Shown: piece by piece, positions 39,386 to 51,300 of the stretch | Position numbering within the stretch: position 1 is the stretch's first letter | Layout of the letters: each line of letters starts with the position of its first letter | NCBI GenBank assembly: GCA_944548615.1 | Contig: OX155950.1 | Location: 38,079,859 to 38,143,858 of the forward strand | Direction: 5' to 3' | DNA: 64,000 nucleotides | DNA from: Micropterix aruncella | Taxonomy: Eukaryota > Arthropoda > Insecta > Lepidoptera > Micropterigidae | The notes under the pieces: model-generated | Told to the model about the DNA's origin: nothing | Seen by the model: the letters and a program-made list of their open reading frames with translations, nothing else | The model's database searches: none | Made by a program: the position numbers and the translations under genes

Positions 39386-40360
39386 CCCTTAACTGGTTTC
39401 GTGGGGGTGGCGAGGCCCCCACGTGTGATATTTTTTTGAATTACTTTCAAACTATGCACCGTCTGCGGGGGCCATTTTGAGTAATCTCATTATGTCGCGA
39501 CTCGCGGCGGGCGCCGGACGTTCGGCGTTGCAACTTTTACAAGAGCGAAAGTACGTGAGTTATGGGGGCCGCGCGGTCCCCACTATACCAGTTACGTAAG
39601 ATTTTAGTAAATATTTTATTTCATATTTTCGTATGTTTCACAGTTATTTAGTCAAGATGGCGAGACCTTTAAGTGATCAGGCGATAGCAGAGTTATTGAT
39701 CGCGGATTCTGACTCCGAATCTGTGTTGAGGGGCTATCCAGAAGAAGATATCAGCGACAACGATGGAATAAGCGATATTGAGCAGTCACCAACACACGAT
39801 TCTGATAGCAGTGAAGACATTAATCCCGAGATTGAAGTATGTTTTTCAGAGAGTGAAGGAGAACCTGTCGCAAGACCGAATCAGAGGAGTTATTATGGAA
39901 AAAACAAATACAATGGTCTATGTACTAATTGTCAAGATTGAACTTTGTTCACTTGTAATGTTCCTGAGTCCTTATGATTATATTTGTGTTGATTTTTTTT
40001 TATTACGTTGATTAGAGGTTTATTTATTTTTATTTTCAAAGTTTATTGTATTAGGAATAAGAAAACATCTATATCTTAGCTTAAGACTATCAAAGTAAGC
40101 GTTTCTTTTTGGTTTATATAATGTAGGAAAAAAAAACAAAAAGTTGTCTTTTATATGTGATTTCTAGTAGAAATTAAGTTAAAATAATTACATGAAAAAT
40201 AAATGATTGATTCAATAAAAAAAGGTTGTTATTTATATTTTTTAAATAAAACTAAATTATAATTGCGCATATTTGCATCCTAGAAGCTAGTTTGTAAAGG
40301 GGGCCGTGCGACCCCCACAAAACCAGTTTCGTTAGTCAATTTTACGATACCAGTTAAGGG
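39386..40360 (+). mobile_element. piggyBac-type element, internally deleted (975 bp)
   Basis: Bounded by TTAA at 39382-39385 and 40361-40364. Ends CCCTTAACTGGTTTCG and CGATACCAGTTAAGGG are inverted repeats with one mismatch. Sub-terminal G/C-rich palindromes (GTGGGGGTGGCGAGGCCCCCAC near 39,410; GGGGGCCGTGCGACCCCCAC near 40,300) are also present. Both ends and flanking TTAA are intact, so it could still be mobilised in trans. Confidence 0.92.
39657..39941 (+). pseudogene. piggyBac transposase, N-terminus fused to last codons by internal deletion
   Basis: Starting at ATG 39657 (MARPLSDQAIAELL), the frame has the acidic, serine-rich N-terminal region usual for piggyBac transposases (DSDSESV, SEDINPEIEV) up to the RSYYGKNKY block that precedes the catalytic domain. 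It then passes directly into LCTNCQD and stop. A C-x2-C just before the stop is typical of the cysteine-rich C-terminus of this family. All catalytic Asp residues are gone, so the ~95-residue product has no transposase activity. An upstream in-frame ATG at 39633 is less likely, as it adds eight residues without family resemblance. Confidence 0.8.
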
Positions 40361-40364
40361 TTAA

Positions 40365-41496
40365 TAACTTTCAAATCCATTACATTTTGTTTATCCGGTT
40401 TGGGACTGAGCTTGTTTCAGACCACGCACGTAGGTAATTGAATACTCAAAGCCAAATTTCCATTAACGCAGGTAAAGCCCATCTAATATAAATTCTGTTA
40501 CGGTATCGGCATGTTTCCATAATCGATTTATAAGTGAATTTCGTTCTATGGAATGTATAAATTACTGTCATTAGTTATTGAAAATACAAGCAAATGTATT
40601 ATTAAAGGGGTGAAGGATATGAAAGAGGGGTTATATCAAATGAGATTGTAATGGCAGATGCTCTGCTTGATTGTTCCAAATAATTCAGCTGTTCTCTCAG
40701 ACGTTAGCGATTCCACGTGATTCTGTTAATGTTGAGCTCAAATCAGGATGAGGGTCGAATGGAAAGGGCCTTATAAATAGAATAAAATAATCGGATGTGC
40801 TACTCCAAGACTTTCCTGTTAAGACTTCATAGAATCAACAGTAGCTGTCTAAGGAATGCGTTATCTTAGTAAAATTTACTAAGTTTAATAAAATGTCATG
40901 GCTATAAATTTCAATGCATGGTACTGTCAATCGTCCTATACTTTTTATGGAGTACGAGGCAGACTTTGCAACGGTAGTGGGACAGCGTGCTCGGCGCGCG
41001 CGGAATTTTAAAAATCCACCATGCACATAGCACTCACTGTATCTTGTGTTACGTCCTTGCTCTCAGCGAAGGTCATTGAGAATATATTTGATGATAGGCT
41101 ACCATGTAGTACAGTTTCAAAACCGTTTGAACCGAATAATACAAAAGTTCAAAGTATGAATGCTACGTGGCAGCTAAAATACGGCAATTGTTATATTTTT
41201 TCAAGAATTTAAAGTTATAAAATCGGTGTTTGCCCCAAAATTTTGTGTTTAACTAGTATAAAAGATATATAAAAACACATTTTTCTGTTTTTTTTTTGTT
41301 CTTATAATAAGACAATTTAATATTCTTTCAATTTTTGAAAATAACTCGATCCATCAACAGAAAAATACGGTTTTGAGAAAAACGAGTTAAAAGTTTTATT
41401 AAAAGAACAGTAGAAAGTTTTTTATACTTACAACAATATACAACCATCAGCGATTCTAGAGGTAAAAGATTCATGAATAGATTTCAACTTTAAGAA
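40365..41496. other. No recognisable feature
   Basis: No shared repeats seen. Two short frames on opposite strands near 41,020 lack motifs. Confidence 0.4.
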
Positions 41497-41737
41497 CCCC
41501 TCGAATGAATGGCGATTAGCTCGGGTTGCCTACGGCAAAATGTATAAAAATTTATATTTATACACACATTTACATTTACATAGAGCGGGGTTTACTATAG
41601 AGCTATACCATTACTATAGAGCGGATTACTATAGAGCGGCGCACATTTACATTTATATTTACATTTATATAAATTTATATACATTTTGTATACATTTTGC
41701 CGTAGGCAACCCGAGCTGGTCGCCTCACATTCGGGGG
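41497..41737. mobile_element. MITE with long terminal inverted repeats (241 bp)
   Basis: AGCTCGGGTTGCCTACGGCA, continuing to AAAATGTATA, at 41518-41546 is a perfect 29-bp inverted match to 41689-41717. Weaker matching carries the arms outward to CGAATG near 41,502 and CATTCG near 41,732. The centre is short: TTACTATAGAGCGG-type repeats (three copies) between ACATTTACATTTA tracts. No ORF. Confidence 0.88.
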
Positions 41738-42049
41738 AAAAAAATGCAAAACATGTTCTTTTTTTGATAGTCTAAATCAGACCCCCATCATAAAAAATCG
41801 AATCGACCTCTAGAATCTAATCGGAAGCATTCCCGACCATTGATGTTTTTTTAATGGAATGTATTTGTGCATTTAGAGCCATCCCGCTCAAACTGTATTG
41901 GAGGTGTGGAGGGTACTATCAAACTCTTGTTGGCACGAGGCATTGAGAGACTAATAATCTCACCAATATCAACCGTCCTTGAACTACGGCCGTTCTCGCA
42001 GCTAACTAGAAAGACATCATTTCTATAAACTTCCCATTTCTATAAATTT
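41738..42049. other. No recognisable feature
   Basis: Nothing assigned. Confidence 0.35.
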
Positions 42050-42912
42050 CTAAAAACTTCCCTCTTAAAGCTATTTTTAGACAATAACTCAAATTTAGGA
42101 ATAATTCAGAACCGAAGACCAAAGAGACAAGTTTTAGAAAATAGCCTAATAATACCCAGAATGAAAAACATCACTTGGACAAAGACATTACTCTTTTATA
42201 ACGCCGAGATTTTACAATATGATCAATATGGAATTAAAAATGGATTTGACATTTAGGGAATTCAAAAACAAATTAAAGAAATGGTTATCGAATCATTGCA
42301 GACTAACCATACATCAAATGTTAGAAATAATAGTTTAATATAACGTAGGTGCACAAATTATTAACATATTTTAAACATGTATGTTGAGTATATTGTAACA
42401 TTCAACTAACTACCAAAAAATATTTGACTTTGTTGTTATATATTATTTTGATAGTGAATAGTACTTTTTTTGACTAAGGTATTTTTAATATTAAATTTTA
42501 TATTACTTAACATATATTAAATATTAATGACTGTTTCTCTCTTTTCTCACATATAACTTAATTTATATAATTTTAATCGAACGTTTATATTATATTTATT
42601 GCGATTATATAATGGAATTGCATTTTATTTATAATATTATCTTTAATATTTTTTTATTATTATTATATAGATAATTTTTTCTTGAAGACCACATTTTAGG
42701 GCAATTTAGTGTTATTAGCATTTTACTAAAACTTGTACATAAATGATTGTAATATCAGAGTCCCGTCCACCCTAGAACAGGCTAGTCCCAGTTGGGTGAC
42801 AGAATCAAATAAGCAAAATGTTAAGGTTTTGCCATTCGGTTCCTGTTATTTTTGTAAGCAAATCAATGTTTTATATTAATTAATTCCTAAACAAATAAAA
42901 TAAATAAATAAA
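42050..42912 (+). mobile_element. 5'-truncated CR1-like LINE, 3' end with AAATA-type tail
   Basis: A C-terminal ORF2 relic (42105-42340) is followed by an AT-rich UTR ending in AAATAAAATAAATAAATAAA at 42893-42912. The RT is absent. Family assignment rests on the tail of the protein only. Confidence 0.5.
42105..42342 (+). pseudogene. C-terminal LINE ORF2 relic, one frameshift
   Basis: The frame reads NRRPKRQVLENSLIIPRMKN, then TWTKTLLFYNAEILQ and KNGFD. A shift near 42,255 is needed to continue with REFKNKLKKWLSNH and reach TAA. The pattern (basic start, aromatic Y-N block, then FKNKLKKWL) is the usual end of CR1-like ORF2 proteins. It is dead through truncation and frameshift. Confidence 0.55.
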
Positions 42913-43242
42913 ATTGCTCGAATATTAAAAAAAACACGAGTTTCGATTCGAGATTTCAGTAAAGTCGAAAGACTGGTACTTACAGATTTTAAAGACTTGT
43001 ATTTTTAGTGCTCGCCTTTTGTAAGAAACACCAGACCGTTTGAAATAGATTGAATTGAAAATAATTAGTGTAATTTAGCTCACGAACGAATGACTCGGCA
43101 AGTACGTTGGCTGAAAAAAGGCGATAAACTTTATAATTAACTTCATAGATAAGAACTAAATAGCTCTGATTGATAAATCCCTGAAAAAGGAAATAGACGG
43201 CGGTAGCAGGTTTGAATATATTTTGCAAAAGAAAAAGTTTTA

Positions 43243-43277
43243 ACCTTCATAAGAACAACAGTTGTTCTTATGAAGGT
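43243..43277. repeat. Perfect 35-nt palindrome
   Basis: ACCTTCATAAGAACAAC (43243-43259), one central A, then the exact reverse complement (43261-43277). It lies in otherwise unassigned sequence (42913-43344). Confidence 0.95.
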
Positions 43278-43344
43278 CGACAAGAAAAAGAACAAATATT
43301 TACATATAAATAATATCTCTTTACTATTATTATTACTTCCTAAG

Positions 43345-43715
43345 CAGATGTACGTTTCCTAAGCAGCTGGGGTAGTTGTCAATCTGAAGTAATCTATCCT
43401 TGAAACGATACGTTGGCCACATGATTCCGAGTGATTTTGACGACAAAGGACGCGTCGGTCTGAGATAAATTCGAACTTAATTACCGCTTACGTCAGTTAG
43501 AGGCTACGCAAGCGACCTCGAATCTGTGACGAGAATGGAGGGAAAATCAGTCCAAACCTGCTAGTAAAGACGCGATTTCGGCTGGATGGGTAGCACTTCC
43601 TAGTGCCTCGCAGTAAGGCGTTGGGACTCTTACGACCTGTTGGCGTAGATTGAACATGGGTTAAATTGTCCGCAAAGGTTTAACATTCAGAACATGTTAT
43701 AACTCCCTGGTTGGG
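43345..43715 (+). repeat. Family A repeat, copy 9
   Basis: TAGAGGCTACGCAAGCGACC and GTGCCTCGCAGTAAGGCGTT mark the family. The end is diverged (GGTTGGGACCTCTATC where others have GGTGACGGGCTCGCCC). Confidence 0.65.
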
Positions 43716-44145
43716 ACCTCTATCAATTAATTTAAGAGCATACATTAAGGTACAGATATATTGATAATTTACCGTATGTTTTTATTTTATTTTTTAAGAC
43801 AATTTAAAATATCATTACATTCATTTTAAATCTTTCCTTTTAGCTGTAATTTAATGGCATAATGAATCGTTCTTATTTCTAGATTGTTATTGATTTCAAT
43901 ATTTTAATAAAAACGGGTTTTATAAAAAATGCTTTTTTAATTAATCATCAGTTAAACGGTACATAGGTAATAATTAATTTAGTAAGCCGAATGCATATTA
44001 TACAAAATTATGATCTAATAAGAAATTATATAAAAATCTTGTCAATACTTAATGTATTTGTTAGAGTATTGTTTGTGAAACTACTATTCTAAATAAATAA
44101 ATAAAAACTTAATAATAACGCTTTTGCTTTGTTTTGTTACTTTCC
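43716..44145. other. AT-rich, no recognisable feature
   Basis: Includes an AAATAAATAAATAAA stretch near 44,090 that could be a LINE tail, without supporting coding sequence. Confidence 0.35.
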
Positions 44146-44530
44146 TAGCAGGGAAAGGTATTGTGGACGCACTTCTTTTTGTCCGTGTGTCTATTTGTAT
44201 GTCTGTCTATATTCCTCCACGATAGCGCCCAAACGCTTCGTCCGATTATGAAATTTGGCATGCAGGCATTATTTGCTTATGGCAAGAGTTGAAAAGATTG
44301 TGGTTGAAATCGGACCACCAGAAGGCACACTAGTCATACTGTCCATCTCGAAATATTGTACTTAGACACTTAAAATTCTGTACACAGTTGCCTCGTTAGG
44401 CCGAAATCACATTGTCAAATTTTTGTTTGATATCAAATTCATAATATTTTAAGTATTAGGTAGTCGTAAATATATTAGATATAAATACTCGTTATATTTA
44501 TAGTCGTAAATATTTTAAGTTGTAATATTT
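44146..44530 (+). repeat. Family F repeat, copy 3
   Basis: Starts with ACTTTCCTAGCAGGGAAAGGT, which can fold, then GTCTGTCTATATTCCTCCAC, GATAGCGCCCAAACGCTTCG and AAATTTGGCATGCAGGCA. This is the clearest left end of the family in the window. Confidence 0.7.
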
Positions 44531-45074
44531 AATATCTGCCATACATTAATTATTTAGTAAGGGCCCTAAAATCAGAAACGCTTGCGATGCGTGGATCTTT
44601 CGAAATTCAAATTCGAAGGCTGACGGAGACCCGCGTTTGCAATTTGATTTTTAAATTGAATGAGATTGACGCGCGTTCGAAATTCAAATTTTCATTGCTT
44701 TGCGTCGCAGTTGAACAGGATTTATCGCCAACTGCTCATCGACTTTATTTGTGAAATAAATCTTCAGATGAAATGTCTGTCTGAAATGTAATGGGTGTCT
44801 CATTGGCTCTCAAATTATACTAGAGAAGAATGCGAAAGTATGATATATTAAAATATTTTATTTCTAACCACAGATTATAGGACATATAGATGTAAATTAT
44901 GGATATGTATACAGATATACAGATTATAATATGTTATATTTTATTATGTTATACTATTATACTATTATATATAAATATGCTACATTATTTTATATGTTAT
45001 AACATATGATATTATATTTTATTGTAATATGTTATATTATATTATTTATATTATATTATGCTAAATTATATTAC
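44531..45074. other. No recognisable feature
   Basis: 44570-44720 has repeated TCGAAATTCAAATT words. 44880-45070 is dominated by TATTATA-type low complexity. Confidence 0.4.
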
Positions 45075-45345
45075 GTATTGTTTTTTTTTTTTTTTTTAAG
45101 ACAGAAGAAGGACAGCAGGCAAGGCTACAGGCTCAGCAAATAATACCACAGAACTATATATCCATCACCCCAACACAGGCGTATACCTAGTGGGGTGATG
45201 TAATCCTGACAAGTTAATGCCCTTTCGCGATTTTCTTCATATGTATTCTTATAAAATGTGTTAAAAAAATGAACACAATCTTTTTTATGTAACTATAAAA
45301 AATAGGATAAATAAATAAATAAATAAATAAAAATAAATAGGTCCC
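45075..45345 (+). repeat. LINE 3' UTR (family H), plus orientation, (TAAA)n tail
   Basis: GACAGCAGGCAAGGCTACAG, ACCACAGAACTATATATCCA, AGGCGTATACCTAGTGGGGT and TAAATAAATAAATAAA at 45309-45335. An inverted copy lies at 45960-46195. The unit starts after a T16 run. Confidence 0.65.
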
Positions 45346-45729
45346 TGTCTTCTTGCCGGGAAAGTCTTTAGTGACACAACTGATTTTTTTCATGTTGATT
45401 TAGAGATAGCCTGCATTATTAAAGTTTTTACTATCTGATATCATTCGTCATAGTGCGCAGGTAACGTTTTCGAAATTCGCTCACGATAATTAAGTACAAT
45501 ATTGTCCTTTATCCCGTGTAATATACGCGGCTGTATCCGGGATTATCGGGGATCCGGCTGGACGGCGACCGGCGGCGGTCGGAAATATGTCAATAGGTCA
45601 TATATTTCTGGCCGCAAGTTTTATTACCGGCGACGAGGAGCATATTTGCCTCGTTTCCAATTCCATTTGTCTCGCGGGAGATAAAAAGTTGTGTAGCGTG
45701 GACAAAGACTCTAATACTGATTTATGTTA
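45346..45729. other. Unassigned, CpG-rich in the middle
   Basis: The GCCGGGAAAGT hairpin half of family F lies at 45353-45365. 45520-45680 is relatively CG-rich (CGGCTGGACGGCGACCGGCG) without a convincing ORF. Confidence 0.3.
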
Positions 45730-47475
45730 ACGTTTGCAATATATTTCCTCTGCGGCAGCGCGGTCGGTTGTTATTCTCTTTGCGGGAGATGTGTGTGTCT
45801 GCCTCGCCTGTATCGATCGCCTCATCCCACAGATAAAAATACGCCGACCGCCCCTGCCGCTTATTTAAATAGCTAACGACTATTTTAGGATGAAGAAATA
45901 TGTAGCTTTTTAATTTTTATCCCTTGTACGCACGATCTGTTTATCTCTGACAATGACGCTTTATATTTATTTATTTATTTAACTTTTATTCTTTATTCAT
46001 AAATATTAAATACATTCCATTTTTTTACACATTTTTTATACATATAAGAAAAAATTACGAAAAGGCATTATACTTTTCAGGATTATATCACCCCACTAAG
46101 TATACGCCTGTATTAGGGTGATGAATATACAGTGCTGTGGTATTTGCTGAGCCTGTGCGCCTTGCCTGCTAGTGCTGTTCTTTTTCCGTCTCACAAGACT
46201 ATGTATATTCATTTTTGCTGATAGCCTCAGTAATCACTCGACGGCAGTGAGGAGCTCACGCCCGTTGCTCTCGTTAATTCTTTTTTTCTAAACTTGCTCT
46301 GAAAACCGCCTTTCTCGCTGTAGAGTCCCGGAGTCGATGAAGAGGAGCTCTAAGCCGTCTAGATCAGCTATGCTGCTGTAGCCCTCGATCTTCATCCCTT
46401 GTTGCTTATTGTTATCACTTATCAGTGCGTCGCTGCTGTATGCTATATGTTACCTCTCTTTCTCTATCTTTTAAATTGGCATCAAAATACCCTGACCATC
46501 TTTGCTGTTAATTTAAATAAGTAATGACGATTTTAGAATCAAGAATATATATAGCTTCTTAATTTCTATCTCTTGTACTCGCGCTCTTTTGTTCTCTCTG
46601 GCAATGCCGCATACATTTGTGCATTTTCGCTGATAGCGTCAAAATTCGCTCGGCCGTGGTGAAGAGATCACGCCCGTTGCTCTCGCAATATTTTTTCTAA
46701 ATGCGATTTAAAGAACCGCCTTTCTCGCTATAGAGTCCTGGAGACGATGAAGTGGAGCCCCAGGCCCTCTAGATTAGCTAAGTTGCTGTAGTCCTCGAAC
46801 TTCGCCTCCTGTCGCTGAGTATTATCACGTATCAGTGAGTCGCTGCTACATGCTACATGCTACCTTTCTCTGTCTCTCAAAGCTCCGTCTCCGAAATATT
46901 TATTTTGACACAGCACGGTTGTTTGTTATATTCTTTGCGGGATATCTGTGTGTCTGCCTTGCCTGTATTTTTCGCCTCATCCCATTGATAAAAACAACTC
47001 GATCACCCCTACCTCTTATTTAAATAAATAACGACTGTTTTAGGGTGAAGAACATATATCGCTTGTTTATTTTCATCTGTTTTACGCACGCTCTATTATT
47101 CTCTCTGGCAATTTTGTTACGTAGATTTGTGCGTTGTCGCTGATAGTCGTGGTTGGATCACGCCCGTTGCTCTCGCGATATTTTTTACAAACCCGATCTA
47201 TTAAACCGTCCTTCTCGATATAGAGTCCTGGAGATGATGAAGCCCTTGACCTTCATCTCGTGTCACTGGGTGTTATCACGTATCAGTGCGTCGCTCCTAC
47301 ATGCTACCTTTTTCTCTCTCTATCTCTTAAAGCGCCGTCTGCAATATATTTTCTCTGTCACAGCGCGGTTGGTTGTTATTCTCTTAGCGGGAGATGTGTG
47401 TGTCTGCCTCGCCTGTATCGATCGCCTCACCCTGCTGGTAAAAATACCCCGATCGCACTGCTTCTTATTTCAATA
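45730..47475. repeat. Three-copy tandem repeat, ~450-bp unit, one copy split by a LINE 3' end
   Basis: Repeated landmarks, in order: AGCGCGGTYGGTTGTTATTC (about 45,755; 46,910 diverged; 47,360), GTGTGTCTGCCTCGCCTGTA, CACGCCCGTTGCTCTCG (46,259; 46,670; 47,159), CCTTTCTCGCTATAGAGTCC (46,310; 46,720; 47,210) and TTATCACGTATCAGTGCGTC (46,420; 46,825; 47,273). The copies are clearly diverged. Copy 1 is interrupted at about 45,965-46,195. Small frames cross it but none is shared by all copies. Confidence 0.8.
45960..46195 (-). repeat. LINE 3' UTR (family H), minus orientation, inserted in the tandem repeat
   Basis: The reverse complement matches 45110-45335: AGGCTCAGCAAATACCACAG, AGGCGTATACTTAGTGGGGT, and a TAAATAAATAAATA tail (TTTATTTATTTATTT at 45963-45978 on the plus strand). 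Flanks are the tandem-repeat sequence on both sides. Confidence 0.7.
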
Positions 47476-47604
47476 AAACAAACGTTGGGAAATATCACAA
47501 AGTCTCCAAATTTAAATATAAACATTCTATAAAAAAATACGGTTGTGCCACCCCAAGGTTTTACAGGCAAATAGTCGAAAACTTAGGAAGGATTTTGAGC
47601 TTGA

Positions 47605-47990
47605 TATCACTTTGGGAAGGAGGTTAACCTGATTGAAAAGTATTGTGTGCCACGAGTGTGGACAGTTAAAATGCAATTTAATAAACACGCTCTATTCAAT
47701 CGATTGACCAAATAATCTGGCCGGAGCGAGGTTTCATCCACATTCTTTTTACCTTTTGCCATAACCAAATGACGCCTGCATGTCAAATTTGAGCTCAATC
47801 GGCGTTATCATGGAGAAAAAAACACAGTGTCATAGACACACAGATACATAGACACACAGATATACAGACTAATAGACAGAATTCCCTCTGGAAATAGTCT
47901 TAATCGTCTAAGGGGGGCTCAAAATGGATATTTCCGATTTCATCTAGAAACATTTTTTTGAGCATTCACAATACTTTTCCTCCTCGTTGG
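47605..47990 (-). repeat. Family F repeat, copy 4
   Basis: On the plus strand: TTTTACCTTTTGCCATAACC, GTCAAATTTGAGCTCAATCG, GTTATCATGGAG, CACAGATACATAGACACACA and GGCTCAAAATGGATATTTCC. This is the reverse of the 44.2-kb copy, with a longer right half. Confidence 0.65.
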
Positions 47991-48361
47991 TTTATGTACC
48001 GGTATAGTTAAAAGAAACCCCCATATCGCCACGTCAAAGTAACAATTAATTAGTTCTGTCCCAAAAATTTCATGTTGAGTTAATTATGCAGAATAAATAG
48101 TACATTAATCTCTGACTCGGGGCGAAGTCTTATGAGTCCGGAAAAAATAGAGTTGGCCACGATGGACTATTATAAGAATTCGGCATGACAAATAATTACA
48201 AATTTAGTAATATATCAAATCGGCAGAAAAAATATTTTTTATGAAAATTGTTGATAATGTAAGACTATAATAAATGTGAAAAGTTTCGTTTCTACTTTTT
48301 TAGTACTATTTCGTGTCTCTAAATTCAATCAGTCTTTTGTCAACGTTTTTACGCGGGCGCA

Positions 48362-51300
48362 TCTATATAATAAAAATGAGTCGGGTTTTATGTATGTTAC
48401 CTAATAACTCACGAGCGCCTGGCCCGATTTGAACGATTCTTTTTTTGTTTTGTTCGTAATCATTTCGGTGTTGCTATAGGATATAAAAAATTGGAAAATC
48501 TCTCGGAAAAGTGAGAAAAATGAGAAAAACCAAAAATTGTTTTAGTACCGAGTTTTTTAGTACCGAGTTCGGCCAATAGATGGCGCGGTTTGACAAGAAT
48601 AAAAATACGACAATTCGAAAATCAAGATGGCGGCACGGCGTGAAAACTGACATTTGACAGTTAAGTTGAATTTTACGAATTTTTCATAGCGTTTTCGTGT
48701 TTTCGTGATTCTGAAGGTAAATCAACTGAATTAAGTGAATTTGTGTAATTCGTGAATGTTTTTCCAGGTTTTGCAATCATTTTTCACAGTTATGCCCTTG
48801 CCCAGACGCTCCAATCTCAGCAAGGTGACCGCTCGAGCGAGACGACAAAGAGAGGTTCGAGCAACTGAAAACGATGATGATCGCCAAGAAATGAATGAAG
48901 CGACACGTATACGTAATGTTGCAGTGCGAAGACGATTGAATTTGAGACAAAACACATACAGAGAGGCTTTCTATTATGATCTGGCGATACAATACAGCGA
49001 TTATGAATGCGTGCAAATTGGAGAAATGGACCATTTGTGCCAATATTGCAGTGCCTTGAAGTACCGCCACGAACCACTTGGTTTGTGTTGCGCAGGGGGT
49101 AAAATGAGATTGACACCATTGGTTCCACCACCAGAACCATTAGGATCGATGTTGTCTGGAAATGCACCAGATTCTAAGCATTTTCTGTCGAACATACAAT
49201 ATTACAATAATTGCTTCCAAATGACTTCATTTGGTGAAACACATATTGTTCGCGACAATTTTATGCCCACAGTAAAGGTGCTGCACACTTATTTACAAAT
49301 TTATTTATTTTATTTTTATTCATTATACAACTCAAAAAGTTACGGATTATGCCCAAAAATATTTTTAACGTTAAGCTAATATCAGAAAATTGAATTCCAT
49401 CGCACAATCCAGTGGCAATGTCACCTAACTAGGCCGGGACCTGTTCTAAGGTAGATATAGGGACTAAATAAAAGAACAATTGAGATGTAAATAAATATAT
49501 ATACATATACATATACACATATCGGCTAAACTCATTTTTCTTTCAAGTAGAGTAAAGTAACTCCACTTAGTGGGCAAAAAAGGTGCGTACTGCTGATATA
49601 AAACCAGAGTAACTCAAAAATAATATAAAACATGAGTTAATTAAACAAGGTTAAAAAAATGTTAGCTTCATGGATGTAATATTAGATTTTTTATATCTCC
49701 CATAGTTATTATAAAATCAGGTTATCGTCATTTCTGAAAAAAGTGTTATTTTGATTTACCGGAGCTTTCATCTAGGGTTGCGATTTACATTCACAATCAT
49801 ACACTTAGAAATCATACACTTAGAAATCTATATACCTGTGATAAATACATGCATACAAAAATCAAGGATACCTTTGGGATGGAGAATAGTCGAGCTAAAA
49901 GAGTCTGGATTTATAATAATAATGTAAAACAAAAATTAAAATGATTCAATTAATGATCACTTCGGTGAAACATTCTTAACGCCAGAAAATTTGTGATTGC
50001 AGATTCAAGGCCAAATTTTCCATAAGCTGGGTTCGCTGTTGCCGGTGCCAGATGCAGAACATAAATTTCTGCAAATCTTTTTCATGGGTAATTCACGGGA
50101 AGAAGTGCAGCAACGATGTGCTTACAATCCAAAGACAAAGGAACACATTGTTCAGCAGTTGCAGACATTTTTTCATGAACATATGTAATGCGTTGGTGGC
50201 ATTATTTAAAACTGCACTTGAGCGAGAGCCCTCTGATAACCACCAAATCGTTATTAGAGCAGACAAAACTAAAGCTGGGGAACATTCTCGGCGCTTCAAT
50301 GCTCCAACTATTGATGATGTCGCCATTATTATGGTTGGCGAACACTCCGATAACCGTGACATTGTATTGCATCGCCGTAACAACCAGTTGACACGTGTTT
50401 ATGAAACTCATCGATCGTATGACGCCTTACAATATCCGATATTGTTTTGGCAAGGAGAAGATGGCTACGACTTCACGACACGGTTGTACAATCCGCAAAC
50501 AGGTACATAACAATCACTTCAATTTGGTTTGATTCAATTAAATTGACGCTAATCTATTGATTTACAGGCGAGGTGACGAATAAAAAGGGCAGTTCAATGA
50601 ATTTCTGTGCGTATCGCATGATGGTGCGTGCAAACGAAGACAATCACATTTTGAAATGTCGCCGTGTCTTCCATCAGTATGCTGTGGACATGTATGTAAA
50701 AATCGAAACAGAGCGATTGACGTACATTCGTTTGAATCAGACGAAATTGCGGTCGGAAGATTATATACATCTATGCGACGCAATCAACAATGACGGAAAC
50801 GCGCAAAATGTTGGTCGAGTAACGATTTTACCATCAACATATGTTGGGAGTCCTCGACATATGCATGAATATGCACAGGACGCAATGACGTACATTCGAA
50901 ACTATGGAACGGCCGATTTGTTCATTACTTTCACATGCAATCCAAAATGGACTGAAATCCAAAAAGATTTGTTTCCTGACCAATCACCAATCGATCGTCA
51001 TGACATAACAGCGCGCGTTTTTAAACAAAAACTACGAGCGCTCATAGACTTCATTGTGAAACATCAAGTTTTTGGTGAAACTCGCTGCTGGATGTATTCC
51101 GTTGAGTGGCAAAAACGTGGGTTACCACATGCCCACATACTGATTTGGTTGCGAGACAAAATTAGACCGAATGACATCGATCAAATCATCTCAGCGGAAA
51201 TACCAGATCGCCAGACTGATATAGAGTTCTACGAAATAGTCACGAAGAACATGATACACGGTCCGTGCGGCATTTTGAATACCAATTCGCCATGCATGAT

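Noticed and set aside
48777..49195. Minus-strand frames of 64-116 codons
   Set aside because: They are antisense to exon 1 of the Helitron Rep gene.
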